The notes: generated by a model not told the origin, from the sequence alone. Counted from the stretch's first letter, positions 8,237 to 15,371 are shown. The stretch is 64,000 nucleotides of DNA from Idiomarinaceae bacterium HL-53 (GCA_001458075.1 LN899469.1:2619501-2683500); one strand, 5' to 3'. Numbers and translations are program-made.

Positions 8237-9004
8237 TCAGAAATAGTAATTTTGCGAATCAGGCGACGATTGGTTGAGATCAATTTTCACAGGCATTAAG
8301 TCCAGTGCTTCAGCTATCGGGCGAACCCGCTCTAAATCACTGCCTAGCAACCGCAATACATCTTTTTCCAACTTCAGTTGGTCGGATACTTCTATCCCTT
8401 CAGGACTCGCTACTGTGAGCGAACACAATGGTGGTAATTGACGCTTAAAGGCCAGTAACAGCAACAATGGCCACGGGCCATCATCCGTGTTAACAATGCC
8501 AGCGCCTTCACCTGACACCATGCTGATTTGATTGGTACTAGGTAATCCGCTTTTGCAAAAGCCTAATGACCATTCTCCAATCCTGACCTGCTTATCATCA
8601 ATCACAGCCAAGCCATAGGCTTCAAGCAGCTTTGCCATATCGAACAACGCTTTTTGCGCCAGCGAGATTTGGCCATTGACGTCCTTGCGAGTACGAAACT
8701 CCCAACTGACGTTCTTGGCGCACGCGACGCTATCTAGCGCATTTGAGAGTTCAAATGGCCGCCCTTGATGATCAATGCCGACTTGTCCAACCAATCGATA
8801 ACCCTTGTTGATTTTCTCATTGATTCGTCGGTCTGCTTCAGCGTTAGGATCAGTCGAGTCAATCAATCGCTGCTGCGACAGTTGACCTGCTTTTCCAAAT
8901 CGAACTTCAATCTCCTGGGTATCTGATCCAACGTAAATAGCCCATTCTTTGGCTGTCCCATCAGAATGACTGTAACGGTAAAGAGCAAAGCACTTTTCCA
9001 TCAT
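8237..9004 (-). CDS. WGR-like N-terminal domain protein
   Basis: About 255 residues, starting at an ATG overlapping the cobS stop (TGATG), with the cobS-terminal GGAGG as its binding site, so it is translationally coupled. An ATG one codon later is equally possible. Residues ~5-75 (CFALYRYSHSDGTAKEWAIYVG... VRFGKAG... ADRRINEKINKGYRLVG) resemble a WGR-type domain, a nucleic-acid-associated fold. The rest is unrecognised. It ends SQNYYF, echoing the -FYF tails of two neighbours. The role is probably as a DNA-linked partner of the CobS ATPase (inference). Confidence 0.65.
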   Translation of the reverse strand: MMEKCFALYRYSHSDGTAKEWAIYVGSDTQEIEVRFGKAGQLSQQRLIDSTDPNAEADRRINEKINKGYRLVGQVGIDHQGRPFELSNALDSVACAKNVSWEFRTRKDVNGQISLAQKALFDMAKLLEAYGLAVIDDKQVRIGEWSLGFCKSGLPSTNQISMVSGEGAGIVNTDDGPWPLLLLLAFKRQLPPLCSLTVASPEGIEVSDQLKLEKDVLRLLGSDLERVRPIAEALDLMPVKIDLNQSSPDSQNYYF

Positions 9005-9963
9005 CAATCCTCCCAGTGGTCACCGAAGACATCAGCGGCAATACGGTGAATGGCTTCACGTTGCTCCAATTCAGCACGAGCCGTCAAAGACCGAACCAGT
9101 GCATACTCCACTGCGTTAGGAGCGCCTTTAAAAGCAAGTGTTAACTTTGCCCAGCGCACCAAGGTCCGAGTGGACATGGTGATACTGAGTTCTGCACCGC
9201 CATCCGCGCCCCCAATAAAAAGACGACGAATGTCACCAGCCACCTTCACCATTTTTTGGCGAAAGACCTCTGGTAAGCCCGGCGCAACGTTCTCCAGAAT
9301 GGCTTCCTCTACAGATGGCTCTGCATAGGTCGCTTCAATGATTCTAAAGCGATCAAGAAAAGCCAAATTCTGTTGAAGCACACCTTGATACAAGCCCGTC
9401 TGGTCACCGCTGCCCGCACTGTTGCCGGTAGCGATAAAACGAAACTTGGTATGTGGCATGATGATCTCACCGCCATTTTGTGCGATGACCAACGGGGCAC
9501 CTTCCAAAATGTCATTGAGCCCAGCCAGTTCAGCAGGCTCAGCAAGATCCATTTCATTAATGATCAGCAAATGGCCATGCTTGACAGCCAGTGCCAGCGG
9601 TCCATACACAAAGGTCATGTTGCCATTAACCAGTGTGTGGTGACCGATAAGATCGGACAACTCCAATCGACCATGCGCAGTAATTTGCTGAACAGGCCAA
9701 TTCAATCGAGAAGCAACTTGGCAAATTAGCGAGGTCTTACCGCATCCCGTGGGGCCTGTAATATACAAACCGTCACCGTCGGGGTTAGACAAGAACGCCA
9801 ATACGTCACGTAAGTCTTCTTTTCTAAAAACATACTCGTCCTTGCGAACGGGAATGTTTGGATGGGTAGTGTCGGCACTAAATCCTTCCAGAACGAAAGC
9901 ATCAGGAGCCGGGACATTAAACGTTTGATTCACTTGAACCAAAAATGGGGATTGTTCAGTCAT
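9004..9963 (-). CDS. cobS: CobS/MoxR-type AAA+ ATPase
   Basis: The start at 9963 (MTEQSPFLVQ) is favoured by GAGG six bases upstream; upstream in-frame starts lie inside the hairpin leader. The 319-residue protein has Walker A GPTGCGKTS, a Walker B-type LLIINEMD (Asn-Glu rather than Asp-Glu), sensor 1 FIATGNSAGSG and an arginine-finger region (FLDRFRIIEATY). The family works as a ring ATPase with a VWA partner, present here at 4958. In SXT-type ICEs the cobS gene is a conserved backbone gene of unclear role; cobalt chelation is unlikely given the context. Confidence 0.85.
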   Translation of the reverse strand: MTEQSPFLVQVNQTFNVPAPDAFVLEGFSADTTHPNIPVRKDEYVFRKEDLRDVLAFLSNPDGDGLYITGPTGCGKTSLICQVASRLNWPVQQITAHGRLELSDLIGHHTLVNGNMTFVYGPLALAVKHGHLLIINEMDLAEPAELAGLNDILEGAPLVIAQNGGEIIMPHTKFRFIATGNSAGSGDQTGLYQGVLQQNLAFLDRFRIIEATYAEPSVEEAILENVAPGLPEVFRQKMVKVAGDIRRLFIGGADGGAELSITMSTRTLVRWAKLTLAFKGAPNAVEYALVRSLTARAELEQREAIHRIAADVFGDHWED

Positions 9964-9969
9964 GGTAAA

Positions 9970-10025
9970 CCTCATTTGTTTTAACGAGGCCCCATGCCCC
10001 AACAGGGAATGAAGTCCCCGTCGGG
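9970..10025 (-). promoter_or_regulatory. Double-hairpin leader of cobS
   Basis: Minus strand: hairpin 1 (9997-10025) pairs CCCGACGGGG with CCCTGTTGGG, including two G:U pairs. Hairpin 2 (9970-9989) pairs CCTCG with the TGAGG that is the Shine-Dalgarno sequence for the ATG at 9963. The segment 10026-10145 upstream must hold the promoter, since a hairpin terminator closes the exo transcript at 10146-10163. Confidence 0.6.
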
Positions 10026-10145
10026 TGGTGTGTTGATTTTGGTATGGCTGTGTATGTAAGAGTTCAGCTCGCTCTATCATTCGTACCCAGCATTGGCTAC
10101 GAGTGAAACTGCTTTCTGATGCACTCGATGTAAGCGCATGAGAAA

Positions 10146-10163
10146 GGAGCCGAAATCGGCTCC
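10146..10163 (-). terminator. Probable terminator after exo
   Basis: Minus strand GGAGCCGA-TT-TCGGCTCC, an 8-bp GC-rich stem ten bases after the exo stop, followed by TTTCT. The T tract is short, so termination may be partial. Confidence 0.55.
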
Positions 10164-10172
10164 AAGTGAACG

Positions 10173-11189
10173 TTAAAAATAAAATGAGCTCGGCGAGTCA
10201 CCTGGCAGAACCAAGTTCTCTGGCTCAAGGCTGATTTTGATTGGTGTTTCAACGGGCTGCTCTGGCTTATTGGTGCTGATACGCAACCGCTCTTGTGGCG
10301 CTTTTCGGTAAGCGGCTAAAACCTGTTCGTCCAGTTCGCCTAATTTATCGGTGGCCAATTGCTTATAGTCCACAGTGCCCGCCATCATGTAGCGGCTGAG
10401 TTTGACCCCAGCATAATCCGCATGAGCGTAATTACCCATCATAGCGACCAATTTTGACTGAGCGTCTCGCATTTCCTCTTTCAAAGATTTAATGTGATTT
10501 TCCAGTCGGACAACTTCGGAATGTGCTGAGCAATACTGGCGAGACAGCGATGTCCAGCGGTATTGGGCTTCACCCTTGGGAACAAAACAATCTTGTTCAG
10601 GGCATTTTGACGGTTCTTTTTTGGTCTGTACTAACTCCCAAAACTGAAGCGCTGTTTCTTGCAATTCAGTTAAGAACGCCGCGTCTCGTTGTATTTCAAA
10701 CTCAATCAGTTGATCCTCAAAATAGAATACCAACCAACCACGCGTGCTATTGGCGACCAGTATTTGATGCTGAACTTGCACCCAATACAACTGGTACGCC
10801 TCACTTTGTTCTCTGTGAGCTTGCACATCCTCAAAAACTGACTGGCAAGGACATTTCAGTTCAACGGGTTCGCCCGCATCGTTGATGCCATCAAAGCTGG
10901 CCCGAAAGATTGCGTTATGATCGGCTTCAGCACATAACGGCAGAAGAAAGTCATTGTGCGCATTCTCAAATGCTCGCCTTGCTTGAGGCTCCAACCGTAT
11001 ACCGCGAAGCACATTGGGATTATTCGACAGGTCTTCCGGTAATACGAATCCAGTTTTTTCTGCCCATAATCGCCAAGGTGTTTTGTAGGGTGAACGCCCC
11101 ATAATAATTGGGGCTTCAGATGCCGTAACCCCTGCAATGCGCCACTGGTGCCATGCAGGAGTACGTTGTGATAGGTCGATAACCTTCAT
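10173..11189 (-). CDS. exo: Lambda-Exo/YqaJ-type alkaline exonuclease
   Basis: A 338-residue protein. The start MKVIDLSQRTPAWHQWR is a typical YqaJ recombinase entry (QRTPAWHQWRIAGVTASEAP), and the catalytic region follows with VELKCPCQ (the ExK pair of the PD-(D/E)XK fold). It should degrade one strand of double-stranded ends to feed the Bet annealing protein at 11475. In SXT/R391 elements this exo-bet-ssb set drives recombination between co-resident ICEs (established for the family). The C-terminal half has a helical region, then a linker ending SPSSFYF, a tail shared with two neighbours. AAAGGAGG precedes the start. Confidence 0.9.
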   Translation of the reverse strand: MKVIDLSQRTPAWHQWRIAGVTASEAPIIMGRSPYKTPWRLWAEKTGFVLPEDLSNNPNVLRGIRLEPQARRAFENAHNDFLLPLCAEADHNAIFRASFDGINDAGEPVELKCPCQSVFEDVQAHREQSEAYQLYWVQVQHQILVANSTRGWLVFYFEDQLIEFEIQRDAAFLTELQETALQFWELVQTKKEPSKCPEQDCFVPKGEAQYRWTSLSRQYCSAHSEVVRLENHIKSLKEEMRDAQSKLVAMMGNYAHADYAGVKLSRYMMAGTVDYKQLATDKLGELDEQVLAAYRKAPQERLRISTNKPEQPVETPIKISLEPENLVLPGDSPSSFYF

Positions 11190-11192
11190 ATT

Positions 11193-11241
11193 GCCTCCTT
11201 TGAGGGGAGACTCCCCCGAAGGAGAGAACTCCCCTTCAGGG
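11193..11241 (-). promoter_or_regulatory. Double-hairpin leader of exo
   Basis: Minus strand: hairpin 1 (about 11215-11241) pairs CCTGAAGG with CCTTCGGG. A tight stem CCTC-AAA-GGAGG (11193-11204) includes the exo Shine-Dalgarno sequence; a longer alternative uses CTCCCC upstream. Confidence 0.5.
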
Positions 11242-11249
11242 TTAAGTGG

Positions 11250-11393
11250 TTACTTTGCAGCTTGTGCTAACGCTGTTTGGTGCTGAACAACACTTGCTTG
11301 AACCGAATCAATTGCCGCTATACCGGCTTGAATCGAACCTAAGACAAGGGCAACAACCAATACCAAGCGAAAAAGTGAGGCTGATTTAGTCAT
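11250..11393 (-). CDS. Small membrane or secreted protein, 47 aa
   Basis: An ATG at 11393 opens a 47-residue frame ending TAA at 11250. Residues ~7-30 (LFRLVLVVALVLGSIQAGIA) form one hydrophobic segment after a basic start (MTKSASLFR), followed by a short polar helix rich in Gln/Ala. It could be a single-span membrane peptide or have a signal sequence. Support for a real gene is strong: it has its own double-hairpin leader with a perfectly placed GGAG, and it occupies the exo-bet gap exactly. I do not recognise a homologue. Confidence 0.65.
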   Translation of the reverse strand: MTKSASLFRLVLVVALVLGSIQAGIAAIDSVQASVVQHQTALAQAAK

Positions 11394-11452
11394 GGAAGAT
11401 CTCCAAAAAAAGACGAGACCTTCCCCCTGACGGGAGAATAATCCCGCCAGGG
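11394..11452 (-). promoter_or_regulatory. Double-hairpin leader of the 47-aa gene
   Basis: Minus strand: hairpin 1 (11425-11452) pairs CCCTGGCGGGA with TCCCGTCAGGG. Hairpin 2 (11394-11424) pairs GGAAGGTCTC with GAGATCTTCC (ten pairs, one G:U), burying the GGAGA Shine-Dalgarno sequence directly before the ATG. This is one of the clearest copies. Confidence 0.65.
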
Positions 11453-11474
11453 TTAGTAAAATGAATGCGTGGCG

Positions 11475-12293
11475 CTAAGAAGCTAAAGGCTGTGTGAGCG
11501 CTTTGGCTGCTTGTTGCTGTGCATTAAATATTTCTTGTTTCGCAAACGTCAGTTCAACACCTTGAAAATGTTCATTGGCATATTCCAATGCACTATTCCA
11601 AGCGTTTGAAGCTTCCGCCCGCTCGATAAGCTTGTAAACAAGCCCTCGGGTTCGGGAGTCAACTTGCTCGGGTGGAATCACAGATGGCTCAACAACATGT
11701 GTTGCTTGGCCTTCGATAATTCGCTCCGCTTCGTCTTGATCGAAAATTCCCACAAAGCCAAACGCAATGCGGGAACACTGGATCATGGATTTATGTCTTA
11801 GCATTCGCTTAGTGTGCGTCTGCCATGGACCATCTACCCGGTAAGGGCCATTTTTGCCGTTACCTTCAAAAGGCGGTCGATAGACTTCATCCAGATACTC
11901 AGTGATTTTGACTGGGTGCGAACGATCGCGCCGATAGATGATGCATTCCATCCATTCAGGGCATTCTTTCGCGCCATCCAGTGAGACTTTGGTTTCTGAA
12001 GTCTTAAACTCCATGCCATCAAACTGGTCGTGTTGATTGATGATGCGAGACCATCCATCGACACCTACGACTGGGATAATCCCAGCTTGCTTATCAGGGA
12101 ACGCAAAAATCTCTTTGGTGAAAGGGTTCAAGCCGTACTGATCTGCAACCACCAAGAGCGCCATCATCTGCTCATTGGTCGGTGCACTACCGTCACGTTG
12201 CTTGAATGCTGTTGCTTTTAGGGTATCGAACAACTTGTTTGGATCGACACTAAAGCGCTCAGCAAAGCGTTGGATTAGCTTTGGTTTTTCCAT
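11475..12293 (-). CDS. bet: Bet/RecT-family single-strand annealing protein
   Basis: The start at 12293 (MEKPKLIQRFAERFSVDPNKL) is chosen because GGAG lies just upstream; an upstream in-frame TTG falls inside the leader hairpin. The 272-residue protein has the phage Bet signature: LKATAFKQRDGSAPTNEQMMALLVVADQYGLNPFTKEIFAFPDK, then VGVDGWSRIIN and the conserved KRMLRHKSMIQCSRIAFGF. Bet coats 3' tails made by Exo and anneals complementary strands. In SXT-type ICEs it makes hybrid elements. The Exo-47aa-Bet-SSB order shows an intact recombination module. Confidence 0.92.
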   Translation of the reverse strand: MEKPKLIQRFAERFSVDPNKLFDTLKATAFKQRDGSAPTNEQMMALLVVADQYGLNPFTKEIFAFPDKQAGIIPVVGVDGWSRIINQHDQFDGMEFKTSETKVSLDGAKECPEWMECIIYRRDRSHPVKITEYLDEVYRPPFEGNGKNGPYRVDGPWQTHTKRMLRHKSMIQCSRIAFGFVGIFDQDEAERIIEGQATHVVEPSVIPPEQVDSRTRGLVYKLIERAEASNAWNSALEYANEHFQGVELTFAKQEIFNAQQQAAKALTQPLAS

Positions 12294-12297
12294 TTTG

Positions 12298-12353
12298 GAC
12301 TCCGACAATCAAAGTGGGAGTCTGCCCCTGACGGGAAAGTACTCCCGGCTGGG
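12298..12353 (-). promoter_or_regulatory. Double-hairpin leader of bet
   Basis: Minus strand: hairpin 1 (12326-12353) pairs CCCAGCCGGGA with TCCCGTCAGGG with two mismatches. Hairpin 2 (12298-12322) is a perfect 6-bp stem GACTCC / GGAGTC, the GGAGTC arm being the bet Shine-Dalgarno sequence three bases from the ATG. Confidence 0.65.
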
Positions 12354-12372
12354 TTAAAGCGTTTTCGCTCGG

Positions 12373-12792
12373 TTAAAAATCTGGTTCAGGATAAGTTTGC
12401 GCCCAATTAGCTTGGGAGCCCGCATCATCCGCCGCTGATGGCTCAGATGTTTTGTTCACACTATCAAGAAGCAGAAACTCGTCCGCGTCCACTTCGGTCA
12501 ATCGATGCTTAATACCATCTTTCTCCCATGAGCGCGTGCGCTGAGGCCCTTGAACAAAAAGCTTCGCTCCTTTTTGGATTAAATCTTTTGCTCTTAGCCC
12601 TAACTTAAATCCACCACGATCTCGAAAAACGACCCGATGCCATTCCGTATGCTCTTTGAGCTCATTGGATTGACGGTCGCGCCATTTCTCAGAAGTGGCC
12701 AGCGAAATGCTGGTCACTAAATCACCTGATGGATAGGCTCGCGTCTCTGGCTCAGAGCCAACGTAGCCTATGAGTGTTACTTGGTTTTTCAT
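12373..12792 (-). CDS. ssb: Single-stranded DNA-binding protein
   Basis: A 139-residue OB-fold SSB: MKNQVTLIGYVGSEPETRAYPSGDLVTSISLATSEKW followed by LRAKDLIQKGAKLFVQGPQRTRSWEKDG. It ends TYPEPDF, a shortened version of the acidic -DDDIPF tip that binds DNA-processing partners in bacterial SSBs. It protects transferred or recombining single strands. The start has GAGGAG eight bases upstream. The gene follows 12808-13134 with a 15-nt gap and lacks its own hairpin leader, so it probably relies on that upstream gene for translation. Confidence 0.92.
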   Translation of the reverse strand: MKNQVTLIGYVGSEPETRAYPSGDLVTSISLATSEKWRDRQSNELKEHTEWHRVVFRDRGGFKLGLRAKDLIQKGAKLFVQGPQRTRSWEKDGIKHRLTEVDADEFLLLDSVNKTSEPSAADDAGSQANWAQTYPEPDF

Positions 12793-12807
12793 GATGTTCT
12801 CCTCGTC

Positions 12808-13134
12808 TTAGTTGAACTCTGTGCACACAGTCGTTTCTGCCCTGCTGGGCAAAGAAGGCTGACGGCGCAGATAGGTTGGTATTTCGAGTAAAGCCATATC
12901 GTACTGATGTGGCTCTTTGTAAAATGCAGATGTCAAACGGGGCATACCAGGAGCTTTAGGCACTGCCATTGGACGACGTTTTGGTGTTGGTGTGAGCAAA
13001 CGCTTGATTTGAGTAAGGACAAATCGAAACGGGCGCACGCTTTGACGGGCAACCAATCGCAAAAGCGACCAGCTCAGTTTTGCAAGCAACATAATGCCTG
13101 CGATTTGGATAATAAATCCGAAGATATATTCCAT
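12808..13134 (-). CDS. Small inner-membrane protein, first gene of the ssb operon
   Basis: A 108-residue protein with an N-terminal hydrophobic helix (residues ~4-22, IFGFIIQIAGIMLLAKLSW), then a very basic segment (RLVARQSVRPFRFVLTQIKRLLTPTPKRRP) suited to lie on the cytoplasmic face, and a proline-rich C terminus. I do not recognise the family. It is the promoter-proximal gene of the minus-strand cluster and has the most perfect SD-sequestering hairpin (11 bp). Function unknown. Confidence 0.65.
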   Translation of the reverse strand: MEYIFGFIIQIAGIMLLAKLSWSLLRLVARQSVRPFRFVLTQIKRLLTPTPKRRPMAVPKAPGMPRLTSAFYKEPHQYDMALLEIPTYLRRQPSLPSRAETTVCTEFN

Positions 13135-13135
13135 T

Positions 13136-13198
13136 GGTGACTCCTTAATTTAGTTTTGAAGGAGTCACCCCCAACTGGGGAAAACTCCCCCAGTTGGG
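13136..13198 (-). promoter_or_regulatory. Double-hairpin leader with perfect 11-bp stems
   Basis: Minus strand: hairpin 1 (13170-13198) has arms CCCAACTGGGG / CCCCAGTTGGG. Hairpin 2 (13136-13169) has arms GGTGACTCCTT / AAGGAGTCACC, fully complementary over 11 bp, with the Shine-Dalgarno AAGGAG inside the 3' arm. This is the strongest example of the leader type found through the cluster. Confidence 0.7.
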
Positions 13199-13204
13199 TG
13201 GTGA

Positions 13205-13501
13205 AAAGGCGAACCGCAAGGAACGCATGGTTGAGCATGTAAAAACATGCAGGCTATTTGTTTAAGGAGGCTAGCTACCTCTTAGTACCACTGAGAATAC
13301 TCAGCGGCGGGCTTCCTTTGAGCTCATGCTCTCAGGCGCAGATATCACTGAAACAGATCAGCAATATTTGATAGTCAGTGTAACCGTCTTATCCAGACAG
13401 GATAGTTAGAAAGATGCTCAATTCTTCCACCTAGCTGAAAGGCCATTACCTCACAGAGGATTAGGCTAGGGACTGATTATTGTCATATCAGGAGCAAACT
13501 T
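13205..13501 (+). promoter_or_regulatory. Structured divergent region upstream of the s063-type gene
   Basis: About 300 nt without a gene lie between divergently transcribed operons. It holds several small stems readable on the plus strand: GCATGT-AAAA-ACATGC (~13228-13243), CTGAG-AATA-CTCAG (~13291-13304), a GAGCTCATGCTC-type palindrome (~13320-13331), and CCTAG(~13430) with CTAGG(~13470) enclosing CCTC-ACA-GAGG. It probably contains both promoters and a long structured 5' leader of the gene at 13502. No coding capacity is evident. Confidence 0.45.
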
Positions 13502-14104
13502 ATGGCCCAAGCAAAACCCAATTACTCAAAACCCATCTTTGAACAATCATTCACAATTAACAGCTTACAGGCGCAACGTGTCGTTGACCGTGTTTTTAGA
13601 CGGACGGTCAGTGCGCTTTACGGAATCGATGTCATCCTGCGCATCATTGGCGATGAGAACGAAATTGATGAAGTGGAACAGATCATTAGCCAGTTGATCG
13701 AAGATTGCGCTAAGGCGGTGGACAACGAACAAGCTCGTTTGGACAAACTGATGGAGTCCAACGGCATCGATGAAGTACCTGACTACACCGACCCGATTAC
13801 CTTCAACGCCAAAATCAGCTCGCCTCAGGTTGGCCAGTTTGTCGGCTTAGTTCGCAAACTCGATGCGTTGATGATCTCAATGGACACACTCTGGTTATCT
13901 AGCGTGCTTAGCAACAAGCAACGTGTTGATGGCAACTACGCATGGCAACAGCGCATTATCAAACTTGCACGACGCATTATTGATATCGAAATTAGAGCAC
14001 GAAAATCAGCCCAAGCTAAGGGTAAAGAAGCAGAAGTTGAGCAAGCGGTGCCTTCAACCGATGACGATATCACTGAAGAGGAAACAGATACCCCCGCCAA
14101 CTAG
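13502..14104 (+). CDS. Conserved ICE backbone protein (s063-type, DUF1845-like)
   Basis: A 200-residue soluble protein, start MAQAKPNYSKPIFEQSFTINSLQAQRVVDRVFRRTVSALYGID, largely helical with an acidic C-terminal tail (DDDITEEETDTPAN). It matches the position of s063 in SXT, the plus-strand gene separating the recombination cluster from traN and bordering a cargo hotspot. The resemblance to DUF1845-type ICE proteins is from memory and moderate. AGGAG lies eight bases before the ATG and an intrinsic terminator follows. Function unknown, perhaps regulatory or DNA-binding. Confidence 0.7.
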   Translation: MAQAKPNYSKPIFEQSFTINSLQAQRVVDRVFRRTVSALYGIDVILRIIGDENEIDEVEQIISQLIEDCAKAVDNEQARLDKLMESNGIDEVPDYTDPITFNAKISSPQVGQFVGLVRKLDALMISMDTLWLSSVLSNKQRVDGNYAWQQRIIKLARRIIDIEIRARKSAQAKGKEAEVEQAVPSTDDDITEEETDTPAN

Positions 14105-14125
14105 ACAACTGGGCTCCCATCAACC

Positions 14126-14148
14126 AGCCCCTCTCGAAGGGGCTTTTT
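14126..14148 (+). terminator. Intrinsic terminator of the s063-type gene
   Basis: Plus strand AGCCCCT-CTCG-AAGGGGCT followed by TTTTT, 21 bases after the stop codon at 14104. Confidence 0.85.
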
Positions 14149-14196
14149 CAAGATACGACGCAAGGCTTGCGTTGCATATAACTATTCAAGCATTGG

Positions 14197-14859
14197 TTAT
14201 ACATGATTTTTGTAAGCGTGGTAGTTATCGAGTACTTGATGATAAAGCATTGCCGACTTTTTTCTTGCGGCAGGATGGAAGGCATTGATGAAGACAACCC
14301 CGTCATTAACATGCACTCGTTCGCTAACTTTTTTAAGCTCAGGGAATACGTAACGTTTAACTTGATTATATGTGCCGCAAAGTACAACAATGTCAGGGTT
14401 AATCAACTCAATTTGCCTTCTAACAAAAGGGGCAAATTCTCTGGCATGGGCGTCAAACGATTTTTGGTCGGTTCGCGCACTTCCCGATGTTTTCCTTATG
14501 TTTATGTATGCAATACTCTTAACGGCAATTTTTTCATTTAATTTAGCATCTCTCAGGGACGGCACAGCCCCATCATATTTTTGAAGTCCGTAAGCCCAAC
14601 GACCCACCCGACGGAGAACCTTTCCTCGCCACCATCCACTTGCCTTCACTTCAATAGCTCTATTAATAGCGTTGACAATATTTTGCTTTGCTTCATTTGT
14701 TTCCTTTAAAACAAACAAAACTTTTTTACCACAACTATCCCAGTCCTCAGTTGAAATCACTCCATCGTAGTTGAAATACCAATCCTTCGGGAATGCCTCT
14801 TCCCATGCAACCATCAACTTATCAAGACAGTCTATTTCTGAAACAGATTTATCATCCAT
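14197..14859 (-). CDS. Uracil-DNA glycosylase superfamily-like cargo protein
   Basis: A 220-residue soluble protein. Features resemble the uracil-DNA glycosylase fold: VLFVLKETNEAK as an early strand-loop, SIAYINIRKTSGSAR, a Rossmann-like strand INPDIVVLCGTYNQV, and a late HPAARKK (compare the His-Pro-Ser motif of UDGs). The classical water-activating motif is not clearly present. It lies in the traN/s063 cargo site with the 117-aa frame gene upstream (30-nt gap), so the pair may be an anti-phage or base-excision system (inference). The ribosome-binding site is weak. Confidence 0.55.
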   Translation of the reverse strand: MDDKSVSEIDCLDKLMVAWEEAFPKDWYFNYDGVISTEDWDSCGKKVLFVLKETNEAKQNIVNAINRAIEVKASGWWRGKVLRRVGRWAYGLQKYDGAVPSLRDAKLNEKIAVKSIAYINIRKTSGSARTDQKSFDAHAREFAPFVRRQIELINPDIVVLCGTYNQVKRYVFPELKKVSERVHVNDGVVFINAFHPAARKKSAMLYHQVLDNYHAYKNHV

Positions 14860-14889
14860 AGAAAAACTCAGGCAGGTTCTTATGAAACA

Positions 14890-15222
14890 TCATTTGGATA
14901 GATGGGTAGTTCCATTAGGTAGCCATTCAATATTTAAAGTGCCACCACCGAAACGTACAATCCCTTCCTTTTTCGGAAGCTCGTTACATTGACCTCGGTA
15001 TTCTATGAAATTATCCAGAAGCTCAAGCAAGTGTAGTTTGAAGCCTGATTCGGTAACCTGATCAAAAATGTCATCTTCAAGAGTCCAAGATGTTCCGCTT
15101 AGGCGGTCTTCATCATCTTCCGCACGAAACACTACCTCACCCGACACCTTCACAATGTCAGGGTGTTGTTTTGAAAGCATAGCCAAGCGAGTAGCTTCAA
15201 AGTTTTGATCGAAATTAGGCAT
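14890..15222 (-). CDS. Hypothetical protein paired with the UDG-like gene
   Basis: The ATG at 15222 (MPNFDQNFEATRLAML) has AAGGA nine bases upstream and is preferred over an upstream in-frame ATG at 15243. The 110-residue protein is acidic and probably mixed alpha/beta (HPDIVKVSGEVVFRAEDDEDRL ... GGGTLNIEWLPNGTTHLSK). No membrane segment or known motif is visible. It is the first gene of a two-gene cargo unit; it could be an immunity or sensor partner, but nothing in the sequence shows this. Confidence 0.5.
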   Translation of the reverse strand: MPNFDQNFEATRLAMLSKQHPDIVKVSGEVVFRAEDDEDRLSGTSWTLEDDIFDQVTESGFKLHLLELLDNFIEYRGQCNELPKKEGIVRFGGGTLNIEWLPNGTTHLSK

Positions 15223-15371
15223 TATTAATTTTCCTTTTATCATAAATTTGATATGTGCCAGACTATCAGCTTTTCCTTTTTGCAGCAGCCTCCTAAGTCT
15301 GAAAATAGTAAAAAATCAGAGCAAATTGCGCACACGCTGAACAGTAAGCATAAGAGGAACAAAGTACCAAA

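Noticed and set aside
9004-9963. Cobaltochelatase for cobalamin synthesis
   Set aside because: No cobN or other cobalamin genes; the CobS/VWA pair in this context is a mobile-element backbone module.
13205-13501. CRISPR-like or tandem repeat array
   Set aside because: The stems are short, unrelated to each other and not regularly spaced.
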